A DNA stretch of 64,000 bases. It comes from Pseudohongiella sp. Lineage in GTDB: Bacteria > Pseudomonadota > Gammaproteobacteria > Pseudomonadales > Pseudohongiellaceae. Below are positions 8,550 to 17,360 of the stretch, piece by piece (the stretch's first letter is position 1; every line of letters starts with the position of its first letter). The stretch is from NCBI GenBank assembly GCA_013204155.1, contig JABMOK010000186.1, forward strand, positions 1-64,000. Reading direction: 5' to 3'. The notes under the pieces were generated by a model that did no database searches, was not told where the DNA came from, and saw only the letters and a list, made by a program, of their open reading frames with translations. Position numbers and translations under genes: made by a program.

Positions 8550-9620
8550 ATGTTTTCCGGAAAATTGAAGAACAATTCCAATCCGCTCAAGCTCGTGCTG
8601 TTATTGATTATTTCTATTGTGCTTATCTCCTGCGAAACAGTTAGTTATTACACTCAGGCAGCGAGGGGTCAGCTTGCTATCGTTTTTGCTCGTGAAGATT
8701 TACAACGTCTCTTGAGTGAAGAAGATTTATCACCGCCGCTGCGGGAAAAATTTGGCAAAGTGCTGCAAATTCGTGAATTTGCCGAGCGGGAATTGTTACT
8801 ACCCGTTGGCGAAAACTACCTTACCTATGTGGATGTGGAGCGTGAGCATGTGGTGTGGAATGTTTTTGCCGCGCCAGAGTTTTCTACGGAGGCGCAGAAT
8901 TGGTGTTATCCGATCGCCGGCTGTGTTTCCTATCGTGGATATTTCTCTGAGCTTGCGGCTATCCGCTATGCCGAACAACTGAAGGCAGAAGGCTTCGATG
9001 TTTATACCGGTGGAGTGGATGCCTATTCCACCCTGGGCTGGTTTCAAGATTCATTGCTCAGCACGGTGCTCTCAAGAGAAGATTATCAGCTGGCAGGCCT
9101 TATTTTTCATGAGCTTGCCCATCAGCTTGTTTACCTGCCGGGTGATACTACATTTAACGAAAGTTTTGCCAGCACCATCGAGCAGGAGGGCCTGCGCCGA
9201 TGGCTGTTAAGTAATGATCAAGTGGAAATCATCGATACGGCGGTGACAGATCGCGACCGGCAGCAACAATTTGTACAGCTGGTTATCGAGTACAGAGATA
9301 AACTTGATGCGCTGTACAAAAAAGAAATGACAGCTTCTGTCATGCGCTCCGAGAAAACTCAATTGCAGAGTCAGTTGCGGGAAGCGTATCAAAAGCTTAG
9401 GCAGGAATGGCAGGCTTATGCGGGATACGATGGCTGGTTTTCGCAACCTCTGAACAATGCCCAACTATCTACTGTGGGTTCGTATAACGATATGGTGCCG
9501 TTTTTTACAGGTCTACTGCAGCAATTTAATCAGAACCTGGCGCTGTTCTATAAAGAGGTAAAACGAATTGCTGAATTGAGTGACGCCGATAGAGAAGCGT
9601 TAATAGCCGGCGGGCGCTGA
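8550..9620 (+). CDS. Putative aminopeptidase, lipoprotein (PF10023 family)
   Basis: A 356-residue predicted zinc metallopeptidase. A lipobox (LISC, Cys28) follows a hydrophobic segment, so it is probably membrane-anchored in the periplasm. The zinc motif H187-E-L-A-H191-Q is followed by NESFA with the likely third ligand E204. It matches the predicted aminopeptidase family often found beside other small enzymes; I know of no firm substrate. It is the last gene of the cyclotransferase-YjbQ run, and pyroglutamate-forming and peptide-trimming functions side by side suggest envelope peptide processing. Confidence 0.83.
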   Translation: MFSGKLKNNSNPLKLVLLLIISIVLISCETVSYYTQAARGQLAIVFAREDLQRLLSEEDLSPPLREKFGKVLQIREFAERELLLPVGENYLTYVDVEREHVVWNVFAAPEFSTEAQNWCYPIAGCVSYRGYFSELAAIRYAEQLKAEGFDVYTGGVDAYSTLGWFQDSLLSTVLSREDYQLAGLIFHELAHQLVYLPGDTTFNESFASTIEQEGLRRWLLSNDQVEIIDTAVTDRDRQQQFVQLVIEYRDKLDALYKKEMTASVMRSEKTQLQSQLREAYQKLRQEWQAYAGYDGWFSQPLNNAQLSTVGSYNDMVPFFTGLLQQFNQNLALFYKEVKRIAELSDADREALIAGGR

Positions 9621-9660
9621 TAAAATTTTTTCAATGAAAAGGCGCTGGGGTTTTTATCAG
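9617..9660. terminator. Possible bidirectional stem-loop
   Basis: CTGATAAAA, overlapping the stop codon of the peptidase gene, is complementary to TTTTATCAG 26 nt later, with A/T-rich tracts in both directions. It lies between convergent genes. The long loop makes it a weak call. Confidence 0.35.
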
Positions 9661-9676
9661 GCTTAATCTGTAGCGA

Positions 9677-10429
9677 TCAACGATCTATTCGATTTTTTGT
9701 GGTTTCAACCAGCTTCTCATAGAAATCCGAGTCAGGGTTTTTGGCGGCGGCTGATTCATAGGCAATCAAGGCTTCCTGTAACCGGTTTTCCTGTTCAAGT
9801 ATACGCCCCAGGCTGCGATCAAGGAATGCATTGTCGGGCATCACTTTGCTTGCCGCACGATAAATTTCTATGGCCTTGTCAGCTTCGCCGGCATTGTTGT
9901 ACGTATTCGCCATTATGTGTACTTGCGAATCATTATTCGGATCCAGTTCGATCGCTCTCAGATCATAGGTAAAGGATTTTTCGTAGTTGCCATCTTTCCT
10001 TTCCAGGTTTGCCAGGGTGGATACCGCCGCTATTAAAGCAGCTGTTGTGGAAGTCTGCATATTAATAAAGCGCGCAAAAAGCGGTTTCGCGGCGGCATAT
10101 TGTTCGAGGAAAAAATAGGTATTGGCGAGATTACGAATCGCGTCAGCCAGGTTAGGGTCGGCACTGATGGCTTTTCGATATTCGGCGATAGCTTCATCGT
10201 AGCGTTGCAGATTGCTGTAGGTATTGCCGCGGCGATAATATTTCTGTGCCAGCTGGGCGTCGATTGTGGGACCGGTTCGTTCGACGTCCAGATTGCCGTA
10301 GCGTTCTACCACGCTGGCTGCCGTATCATTCTGTGCGTAGCTTACGGCGCCGGTGAATGACAGTACCGCAATGCTTAGCGCAAGGCATAGAGAGGCAAAT
10401 GCAGAGGTAAACAGGCTAAAAATCTTCAT
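9677..10429 (-). CDS. Exported tetratricopeptide-repeat protein
   Basis: A 250-residue periplasmic TPR protein. A signal peptide spans about residues 1-32 (cleavage near VSYA-Q). TPR units follow from about residue 65, for example YYRRGNTYSNLQRYDEAIAEYRKAI, with at least four more through to the C-terminus. Such proteins are protein-protein scaffolds; no enzymatic domain is visible. It is monocistronic by position, with a repeat-rich gap behind its start. Confidence 0.85.
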   Translation of the reverse strand: MKIFSLFTSAFASLCLALSIAVLSFTGAVSYAQNDTAASVVERYGNLDVERTGPTIDAQLAQKYYRRGNTYSNLQRYDEAIAEYRKAISADPNLADAIRNLANTYFFLEQYAAAKPLFARFINMQTSTTAALIAAVSTLANLERKDGNYEKSFTYDLRAIELDPNNDSQVHIMANTYNNAGEADKAIEIYRAASKVMPDNAFLDRSLGRILEQENRLQEALIAYESAAAKNPDSDFYEKLVETTKNRIDR

Positions 10430-10556
10430 TGCAATTCCTGGAGCGAGAGCATGGATTTTACTGCCGAGGACTATACCTCAGCGGCTTTCCAAGTTCCAGC
10501 CATGGGCCTGAATCGAAGTGCTATCGGTACTTCCTGCAAGCCGAAAACCCTTATAA

Positions 10557-10613
10557 CTGTCAGTTAGTCAGGAGACTGTCAGTTAGTCAGGAGACTATCA
10601 GTTAGTCAGGAGA
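10557..10613. repeat. 19-bp tandem array, 3 copies
   Basis: Three contiguous copies of CTGTCAGTTAGTCAGGAGA, the third with one change, in the 392-bp gap upstream of the TPR gene (10430-10821). The rest of the gap holds a second, unrelated array at 10671 and no gene. Confidence 0.92.
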
Positions 10614-10670
10614 ATGCCGCCGATGTGGTGACGTGGAGGGTAGTGACAGGAAGAGTCGCTGCCGGGTGAG

Positions 10671-10770
10671 TAACTACCGGTTCAGTAACTACCAGTTCAG
10701 TAACAACCGGTTCAGTAACTACCAGCTCAGTAACTGCCAGTTCAGTAACTACCAGTTCAGTAACTACAGG
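10671..10770. repeat. 15-bp tandem array, 6.7 copies
   Basis: Units of the form TAACTACCGGTTCAG or TAACTACCAGTTCAG repeat six full times with single-base changes, then a partial unit. The array lies about 50 bp past the 3' end of the selD fusion gene. It has no spacers, so it is not a CRISPR array. Confidence 0.95.
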
Positions 10771-10821
10771 ATCATTTGAGAACTATTGCCGGACTATTGG
10801 CAGCAACTTTCGTCACTCGGC

Positions 10822-13068
10822 CTATGGCACAGGCATGCTCGAAGCCGTTTCCCGAAGCTGTCGAATACAATTCTCGGCGGCGGATTCCGCTACGCTGGCC
10901 AATAGGCCGCCGGCAGTTTGCGGATCAAACAACAGTTCGAATCTTGCATTGTTTAGATAGGCTTCGCTGTTAAAAATATCCCGGCTCACCAGGCTGTTGT
11001 CCTGGTGTAAGGAACTGAATATTCCCTGTTGTAATGTTTCCAGCGCGCCATCCAGAGCAGGCACATCGGCGAGGTTCAATTCCATTTCGACATTGTTGGG
11101 CGCCAACATTTCTAATAAATGTCCGGCTAAACCAAAGCCTGTAATGTCGGTGCAAGCGCTGGCCTTATTTTGTACAAAGCATTCGGCGGCTTGTTTATTG
11201 GATATCAACATTTGCTGCAGGGCATTATTTATCCAGTCATGTTTGGCTTTATAGCGCATATCTGCAGCCAGCAGAGTCCCACTGCCAAGCGGCTTGCTCA
11301 GGATGATGATGTCACCAGCTTGCATGCCGCCCTTGCTCAGCAAGGTCTTTTTGTCGGCGAAGCCATTCACACAGAGACCAAACTGTAACTCGGCAGATTC
11401 GGCAGAATGCCCGCCAATCAGGCTGCAATCATTTTCCTGCAATGCCTCACTGCAACCCAGCATTACTTCTTGCAAGAGATTCCTCGTCAGTTTCGTACTG
11501 GCCATCGGTAAACTGACGACCGCGAGCGCTGAGTGAGGAAAACATCCCATGGCATAGATATCGCTCAGGCAATGATTGGTGGCAATTTTCGCGAATAGCC
11601 ATGGATCATTGATAAACGCCCTGAGCTGGTCGATACTTTGTACTAACACTCTGTCCTCGTCGATTCTGATCAGCGAAGCATCTTCGATTTTTGCGCCGGT
11701 AGTGAGCACATCGGCCTTGTTCGACGGCGGTAATTGCTGCAGCACCTCTTGCAGGATGTGGCCGGCTACCTTGGCGCCACAGCCGGCACATCGCATGGCA
11801 TGCTTCTTTAGCTGTCGTTCGGTATCCGCATCCACGAGGCCCTCGGCAATCTCCAGCGAGGTAGACATCTCAGGCAGCTGGCTGTACTTCTTGATGAAAG
11901 CGGTATCGATCGAATGCTTTAACGACCAGACGGAGCGACCCTTAAAAAATAAATTATTGCGCGAGGCGATAGCGGTCTTGTTGGCCATGCTGATGAGTGC
12001 CAGGGCGTGTTTCTGTGGGACATGAGGTTTCAGCTTTCTGGCCGTGGCATAGCGGATCAGGTTTTCCGCCAGAGGAAGGCCTTGTCGTACTGCGTAGACA
12101 CCGGATTTGGGCCGCGGCTCTCCCAGAATCGACGCCGCGTCACCGGCGGCGAAGACGAACTCATGGCTGGTAGATTGCAGAAAGTGGTTAACTTCAATGA
12201 AGCCGTCTTCGCTTATAGCCAGACCAGACGCTGCTGGCCATTGGGGGATACTTGCCCCGGTCGCATAAACCATTGCGTCAGCGGAAAAACTGCGGCCATC
12301 CTCGCAGCGTAGTTTTCCCGCTTGAAATTCACTGACTCTCTGTTCGAGTAAAACCTCGATGCCTCTTTTTTCTAATTCCTGCAGAGCAAACCTGCTGACT
12401 TTGGCATTGTGCAAACTGAGCAGCCCACTGTCGGCGCTAATAATCTTGATGTTCAGTGGTGATGGCTGGTAAAGCTTGATTCCAAGTTCCTGATGTATTC
12501 GGTACTGGGCGGCAAATGCCAGTTCCACACTTGCGGGTCCGCCACCAACAATAAGCAAATCATATTCGCTGGACTGATCGCCGATTCTGGCAACCGCCTC
12601 GGCGAAAAGAAGCTGCCATCTTTGCAGGAAAGTATCGATGGGTTTAACCCCGATGGCATACTCGCTTGCGCCGGGGATCTTAATGGCATCGGGTTTTGAA
12701 CCAATATTGAGAGACAATACATCGAACTCAATATCCGGTCGCCCGCCACAAGAAATTAGCTTCGATTCCAGGTCGATGTGTTCAATGGTGTGCTGGATTA
12801 TTCTCGCGCCGGCAAACTGTGCGAGTGGCCTGAGGTCTATGTGTATTTCATCGAGCCGGTAACTCCCGGAGATAAAGCCCGGCAAGCATCCTGAATAGGG
12901 GGTGTTGATATCTCGACTAATCAGTGTGACCGCCAAGCCCGGAACAGGATTCATGCCCAGATGCTTTAACACCGCAAGATGGCTATGACCACCACCAATC
13001 AGGACGAGATGCTTTACCAGAGGGCTGTTACTGCTTGTTTTCATAGGAGAAGAAATAGGCCAGGGCAT
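10822..13068 (-). CDS. selD: FAD/NAD oxidoreductase - selenide, water dikinase fusion
   Basis: A 748-residue fusion. Residues about 18-400 are a pyridine-nucleotide-disulfide-type flavoprotein with LVLIGGGHSHLAVL near the N-terminus, a second nucleotide motif LLIVGGGPAS and the ATGAS and FAAGDAA blocks. Residues about 420-748 are selenophosphate synthetase, which makes selenophosphate from selenide and ATP: the catalytic motif is GCGAK with Cys430 and Lys433, followed by DIYAMG and GGHS. The catalytic residue is encoded as Cys, not selenocysteine. Fused SelD proteins of this kind are known in several bacteria; the flavoprotein may supply reduced selenium, which is inference. The start could also be the ATG nine codons in (13044). 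No selA, selB, selC or mnmH is nearby. Confidence 0.9.
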   Translation of the reverse strand: MPWPISSPMKTSSNSPLVKHLVLIGGGHSHLAVLKHLGMNPVPGLAVTLISRDINTPYSGCLPGFISGSYRLDEIHIDLRPLAQFAGARIIQHTIEHIDLESKLISCGGRPDIEFDVLSLNIGSKPDAIKIPGASEYAIGVKPIDTFLQRWQLLFAEAVARIGDQSSEYDLLIVGGGPASVELAFAAQYRIHQELGIKLYQPSPLNIKIISADSGLLSLHNAKVSRFALQELEKRGIEVLLEQRVSEFQAGKLRCEDGRSFSADAMVYATGASIPQWPAASGLAISEDGFIEVNHFLQSTSHEFVFAAGDAASILGEPRPKSGVYAVRQGLPLAENLIRYATARKLKPHVPQKHALALISMANKTAIASRNNLFFKGRSVWSLKHSIDTAFIKKYSQLPEMSTSLEIAEGLVDADTERQLKKHAMRCAGCGAKVAGHILQEVLQQLPPSNKADVLTTGAKIEDASLIRIDEDRVLVQSIDQLRAFINDPWLFAKIATNHCLSDIYAMGCFPHSALAVVSLPMASTKLTRNLLQEVMLGCSEALQENDCSLIGGHSAESAELQFGLCVNGFADKKTLLSKGGMQAGDIIILSKPLGSGTLLAADMRYKAKHDWINNALQQMLISNKQAAECFVQNKASACTDITGFGLAGHLLEMLAPNNVEMELNLADVPALDGALETLQQGIFSSLHQDNSLVSRDIFNSEAYLNNARFELLFDPQTAGGLLASVAESAAENCIRQLRETASSMPVP

Positions 13069-13145
13069 AATTCAATGCCGAGGAACAGCTGATGAATTGG
13101 CGAAAGAAGACAGTGTACCTTAAATAAACCCTGCAAACGAAAATC

Positions 13146-14096
13146 CTATTTCCTGAACCGGGAAATTTGAATTTCCTCGCCTTGGTCCGCGTAGTCACCG
13201 GCGGCACGTCCGTTACGAAATTCATTCCAGCTGATGGGTTTGTAGTGACTGCTTTGCTCATCACTTACCAGGGGCGAGCAAATTGTTGCATAAGAAGGAT
13301 TGTAAAAATAAGGGGCACTTAATCTTGATTGATTTACGCTGGCTAGTACCCGGTGCTCCGCCGCCGTGAAACGATCATTAGACCAGACCTGCATCATGTC
13401 ACCGATATTAATGATAAAACTATTCTCGGCTGGATACACAGTGTGCCAGGTATCCTCTTTTTTAACTTGCAGGCCGGCAACGTCATCCTGGGCGAGAACA
13501 GTGATCGCGCCAGCGTCCGTATGGGGATGTATGCCCAAGCCAGGCTGTTCCGACTTGTCGCGGGAGGGGGAAATCTCGGCCAGGGAGGGATAGTAATTAA
13601 AGCGCAGAAAGCTACTGTGCTGATTGCCAAAAAAGGGACTCAAGGTATTGGAGGCTTGCCCCATGGCGACACAGATTGCCGCCACAAGATTCTGGCTTAG
13701 CTTTTCACATGCCTGCAGCCAGTCTATGACGATTGTCTGTAATTGCGGAATTTCGTTTGGCCAGGGCACTGGGTGGTCACTGCGTAGCTTGCCCAGCCTG
13801 CAGAGGTTGGCATCGATATCAAAAATCTCTTTCGAGTCCAATTTGTTCTTGGTGAGTTCCTTGTCGTAGTAACCCCAATAATTGTGTTCGCTGCGAGAGA
13901 GTTGTAACTTTTTGGCTTTAGGTAGATCAAAGAAGGCTGTCATTGCTGAGAAAAATTTTTGCCTCAGCTCGATATCGATTCCATGCCCGGTAATCTGGAA
14001 GAACCCCCATCCCTCACACGCATCCTGTAATCGCTCGATTACTTCGGGCGTATCCAGTCCGTTGCTGATATCGATATTCGGGATTTGCAGGGTCAT
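13146..14096 (-). CDS. Isopenicillin N synthase-like 2OG-Fe(II) dioxygenase
   Basis: A 316-residue cytosolic non-haem iron oxygenase. The N-terminal DIOX_N part contains WGFFQITGHGI. The iron ligands are His and Asp in HPHTDAG and His in AEHRVL, and the co-substrate pair is R-x-S in RLSAPYFYNP. Bacterial members are mostly uncharacterised and often poorly annotated as oxidoreductases. I use the ATG ending at 14096 (MTLQIPNIDIS); an upstream TTG at 14120 would add eight residues without support. It is upstream of the selD fusion on the same strand, about 80 bp apart. Confidence 0.88.
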   Translation of the reverse strand: MTLQIPNIDISNGLDTPEVIERLQDACEGWGFFQITGHGIDIELRQKFFSAMTAFFDLPKAKKLQLSRSEHNYWGYYDKELTKNKLDSKEIFDIDANLCRLGKLRSDHPVPWPNEIPQLQTIVIDWLQACEKLSQNLVAAICVAMGQASNTLSPFFGNQHSSFLRFNYYPSLAEISPSRDKSEQPGLGIHPHTDAGAITVLAQDDVAGLQVKKEDTWHTVYPAENSFIINIGDMMQVWSNDRFTAAEHRVLASVNQSRLSAPYFYNPSYATICSPLVSDEQSSHYKPISWNEFRNGRAAGDYADQGEEIQISRFRK

Positions 14097-14404
14097 GGCT
14101 TCAGAGTAAAAAATTAACAACAGGCCAATTGTAAACCGTATTCGTCAGTGTACAAGGTGAATATCCATCGGACCTACTCCCGGCCATCGGCGCGGCTTCT
14201 CGCGGTCGGTTGTTTGCCATGCGCGAATCCCGTTTTTCAGGTAAGCTAACGGACCCGCTTTCAATCGGGGGGAATAAATAGTAAAAACAGCAACAGGTTT
14301 ATCACCACACTTTAAACAAGGTTTTAAAAAACTGAACAAGATTTTAAAAATCACTCAACCCATTAAACTGCAGTGAAATCACGCAGTAAACCAGGAGAAT
14401 AGGA
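14097..14404. other. Gene-free intergenic region
   Basis: A 308-bp gap between two divergent genes. It must hold both promoters, but I see no clear operator, repeat or RNA structure in it. Confidence 0.5.
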
Positions 14405-15013
14405 ATGGCCATTATGTCCCTGCTTAGGTCAGCCAAATTATTTTTTACCCCGCTAGTATTAAGCGCACTCTTGTTTGCCAATGCCGCCTCTGCACATTGG
14501 TCTTTAGACAATGAAGCGTCGGTGCTTAGTTTTGTGACAGTTAAGGCCGAGCATGTGGCTGAAGTGCACACCTTCGATGTCTTGTCCGGAACTATCGATG
14601 ATGCCGGTGACGTTGTAATCAGCATACAGCTAGCCAGTGTCAATACCCTGATACCGATTCGCAATGAGCGCATGCAGGCGATGCTGTTCGAAACTAATTT
14701 GTTTCCGCAAGCTACAATTACAGGCAATGTGGATATACAGGCACTGGCGAAGTTAGCCGCGGGGGAATCACAGCGAGCGCAAGTTGAAATACAGCTTTCA
14801 CTGCATGGATCATCGAGCACTTTAATGGCGGATTTGATGATCAATCGTACCTCCGATGGTCTGGTAGCGACTACGGTAAAACCCCTCATCGTAACCGCTG
14901 ATTCAGTGGGTCTGGTTGCAGGCGTTGAGCAATTACGCGAGGTGGCCGGTTTGCCAAGTATTAGCCGCTCGGTACCGGTGAGTTTTACCGTGGTATTTGA
15001 TCAGGGCCACTAA
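14405..15013 (+). CDS. YceI family periplasmic protein
   Basis: A 202-residue YceI-like protein with a signal peptide of about 30 residues (cleavage after ASA). The mature part has the lipocalin-like pattern HWSLDNEASVLSFVTVKAEH, HTFDVLSGTID, RNERMQAMLFET and PQATITG. YceI proteins bind polyisoprenoid or other lipids in the periplasm. An AGGAG site precedes the ATG. Two stem-loops separate it from the convergent TonB-dependent receptor gene. Confidence 0.87.
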   Translation: MAIMSLLRSAKLFFTPLVLSALLFANAASAHWSLDNEASVLSFVTVKAEHVAEVHTFDVLSGTIDDAGDVVISIQLASVNTLIPIRNERMQAMLFETNLFPQATITGNVDIQALAKLAAGESQRAQVEIQLSLHGSSSTLMADLMINRTSDGLVATTVKPLIVTADSVGLVAGVEQLREVAGLPSISRSVPVSFTVVFDQGH

Positions 15014-15035
15014 ATTCCTTGCCGCGGCCATCACT

Positions 15036-15087
15036 CTGCTCTGTCGATTGCCAGGGCAGAGCAGGGGCTGGCCTGGCAAAACCAGGC
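15036..15087. terminator. Two adjacent stem-loops between convergent genes
   Basis: CTGCTCTG pairs with CAGAGCAG (15036-15064, loop 13 nt), and GCCTGG pairs with CCAGGC (15071-15087, loop CAAAA). They sit between the YceI and receptor stop codons. No T-tract follows, so termination is inferred from position. Confidence 0.4.
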
Positions 15088-15102
15088 GCTTGGATAAGCG
15101 GC

Positions 15103-17157
15103 CTAGAATTTATACTTGAGTAATATTCTCATGGTTCTTGGGTCGGAAGGATGAAAATGTATGTCTTCTACCCCCGCAAGCTCTCCAGACAGGCGGGACT
15201 CTAAGAAGAAAGCGATATCGTCATCTTCGTGATCAAGCAGGTTAAGTACGTCCACCCCCAGTTCCCAATTATTGAAGGCATAGGAAACACCGGCATGCAG
15301 TAGAGTCGAGCCGTCTTTTCTTACTGACTCGTCTTCTGTCAATGCGGCATCACTAAAATGCCGAACTCTCAAACTCGCGGTTAAACCACTGTCGCCTACA
15401 TAGGTAAGGCCAGCAGCCAGCACTTCTTCATGGGCATCGGTAATGCTGTTAGCGCCGGAAGGTAGGCCACGGAAATAGCCGCTGGTTTTAGCGGCGCTGA
15501 AATCCAGCACGAGTGGCTCGGCGATTTGCCAAAAAGTATTGACTTCAATGCCACTGCGACTGGTTGGGTCGCTCGGTTCGGTGGTGCCGGCATCGCCGAC
15601 AAATACGAGTTCGGAATCAGTTCGCAGTTCGAAGGCGGCGATGGAAATATTAAAGCCGCGAAGTGTGTCATAACGAAATCCTAATTCACTGCCCTTGCCT
15701 TCCACCAATACATCCTGGGCATCAGTAGGCTCACCACTGACAGGGTCAATGGTATTTACTGCCGCACGTACATCGTTGGAATGGAAACCATGACCATAGT
15801 TTGCATACAGTTCCAGGTTTTCATTCAGGCGATAGGCGAGTCCCAGTTTTGGTTGCCACAGTGAGTCCTGATCACTGCCGGAGTTTGCCGATCTCAGTGC
15901 ATCGACTCTGAAGTCGTAGTAGTCGAGCCTGACACCGACGGTGGCACGCAGCTGATCAGTCAGGAACAGTTGCGCCTCGGCAAAGCTGCCAATGCTAAGT
16001 TCTTCCGCCTCATCTTCACGAATACTGCTAATGCGACGCTTGCTGATTGTTTTGAAGAGATTGAGCTCGTTAACATCATCGTAACGAATATCTGCCCCGA
16101 CAGTGGCCTTAATTGGCAGTCCAAACAGCTGTATTTTTGCTTCGCGACGCAATGCGCCACCGAATAAACGCCGTTGGTCTTCCTGTTCAAATTCATCGCC
16201 ATTCACTGGATCATTGAGCATGTAAGTAGGATTGTTAATCAGGCTCATATAATAAGAGCTGGCATACAGATTCAGCTGCCAATTACTCAGTTCGAAATTT
16301 GCGCTGAGAGAATAGCGGGAAGATTCGCCTCCCAGATCGGGATCGATAAAGCCAAAGCGTGAGATCAGACCACTGTCAACCGCTCGCTGGGGAACTTGAT
16401 TGGTTGAGGTCCACTGTGAGTCATAGGCCGAGAAGGTGATGCGGCTGGGAATATTGGCGATGTCGCCAGTATATTTGAGCAAGCCATTGTATTTGCGAAC
16501 ATCCTGATCCAGATCGAAATGGCCGTTAGTCTGTTGATGCTCGAAGGCGTAGAGCAGATCGCCAGGGCCAAGTGTGAAGGAGTCTGCGGTCACCAGCCGA
16601 ATTTCATCTTCCGAGCCTAAGGTGAGCTCGGTAAAGCCATTGGGCAGAACATCCCAGGTCTTCATGGAATTTGAGCCGGCCAGAGAAAAATCACCCGTGT
16701 CGGCGAAGTAGGGACCCTTCTGAAAATCTACTCGTTCAATTATTTCCGGGATAATGAAATTGAGATCCATATAACCCTGCGCGTGGCCATGGGTGCGCCA
16801 GTTAACTGGCATGCCATCGAAATAGGTAGAGAAATCGGAACCATGGTCGAGATTAATGCCGCGCAGAAAATATTGGTTGGCCTTGCCGGGGCCGCTATGC
16901 TGGGTGGCGATCATGCCGGGAACCACTTCCACCAGTTCGGCGACACGGGACATGGGGCGAGTCGAAAAATCACTATAGCCAACCACCCCCTGAGAGGCGG
17001 AATTTGCCGTGCCAAGCAGTTGCAAGGAGCGGCCCCAGATGACGACCTCTTCGATTTCCTGCTTTGGTTCAGTTTGACTCTGGGCTAGCGCTGTTGGTGC
17101 GGACAGAGCGCCGAGCAGCATAATGGCGGCAGTTACTAAAGCAGTTTGGTTTGGCAC
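15103..17157 (-). CDS. TonB-dependent outer-membrane receptor
   Basis: A 684-residue receptor. A signal peptide (residues 1-25, cleavage after ALA) is followed by a TonB-box-like IEEVVIWG, a plug domain (RVAELVEVVPGMI, GKANQYFLRGINLDHGSDFSTYFDG) and a 22-strand-type barrel ending in the aromatic LLKYKF. Siderophore, haem, vitamin or sugar uptake are all possible. No cobalamin riboswitch or Fur-like box stands out upstream. The same-strand MFS gene lies behind it (200-bp gap), so the two may serve one substrate. Confidence 0.9.
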   Translation of the reverse strand: MPNQTALVTAAIMLLGALSAPTALAQSQTEPKQEIEEVVIWGRSLQLLGTANSASQGVVGYSDFSTRPMSRVAELVEVVPGMIATQHSGPGKANQYFLRGINLDHGSDFSTYFDGMPVNWRTHGHAQGYMDLNFIIPEIIERVDFQKGPYFADTGDFSLAGSNSMKTWDVLPNGFTELTLGSEDEIRLVTADSFTLGPGDLLYAFEHQQTNGHFDLDQDVRKYNGLLKYTGDIANIPSRITFSAYDSQWTSTNQVPQRAVDSGLISRFGFIDPDLGGESSRYSLSANFELSNWQLNLYASSYYMSLINNPTYMLNDPVNGDEFEQEDQRRLFGGALRREAKIQLFGLPIKATVGADIRYDDVNELNLFKTISKRRISSIREDEAEELSIGSFAEAQLFLTDQLRATVGVRLDYYDFRVDALRSANSGSDQDSLWQPKLGLAYRLNENLELYANYGHGFHSNDVRAAVNTIDPVSGEPTDAQDVLVEGKGSELGFRYDTLRGFNISIAAFELRTDSELVFVGDAGTTEPSDPTSRSGIEVNTFWQIAEPLVLDFSAAKTSGYFRGLPSGANSITDAHEEVLAAGLTYVGDSGLTASLRVRHFSDAALTEDESVRKDGSTLLHAGVSYAFNNWELGVDVLNLLDHEDDDIAFFLESRLSGELAGVEDIHFHPSDPRTMRILLKYKF

Positions 17158-17267
17158 AAATATCTCTTTTTTAAGTCAGCAGGGGATAAGCGACGAACTC
17201 TAGGGCATAGGGAGTTCAGAAATAAGTGAATGCAGGTTAATTAACGTTAAGGAAGGGGAAAAGCAAA

Positions 17268-17319
17268 GCCAAGGGGGAGCGCAATGCTAAGGGGAGCCCA
17301 ACGCTAAGGGGAGCGCGAA
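17268..17319. repeat. 17/18-bp tandem repeat, 3 copies
   Basis: Units resembling GCTAAGGGGAGCGCGAA occur three times with substitutions and one indel, in the gap between the receptor and MFS genes. A fourth fragment may follow. Confidence 0.7.
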
Positions 17320-17360
17320 GCCCAGGGAAGTAGCAGAAGGGAAAGAGAATAGGCAGTGTC

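Noticed and set aside
10671..10770. CRISPR array
   Set aside because: The 15-bp units are contiguous with no spacers and no cas genes are present; it is a plain tandem repeat.
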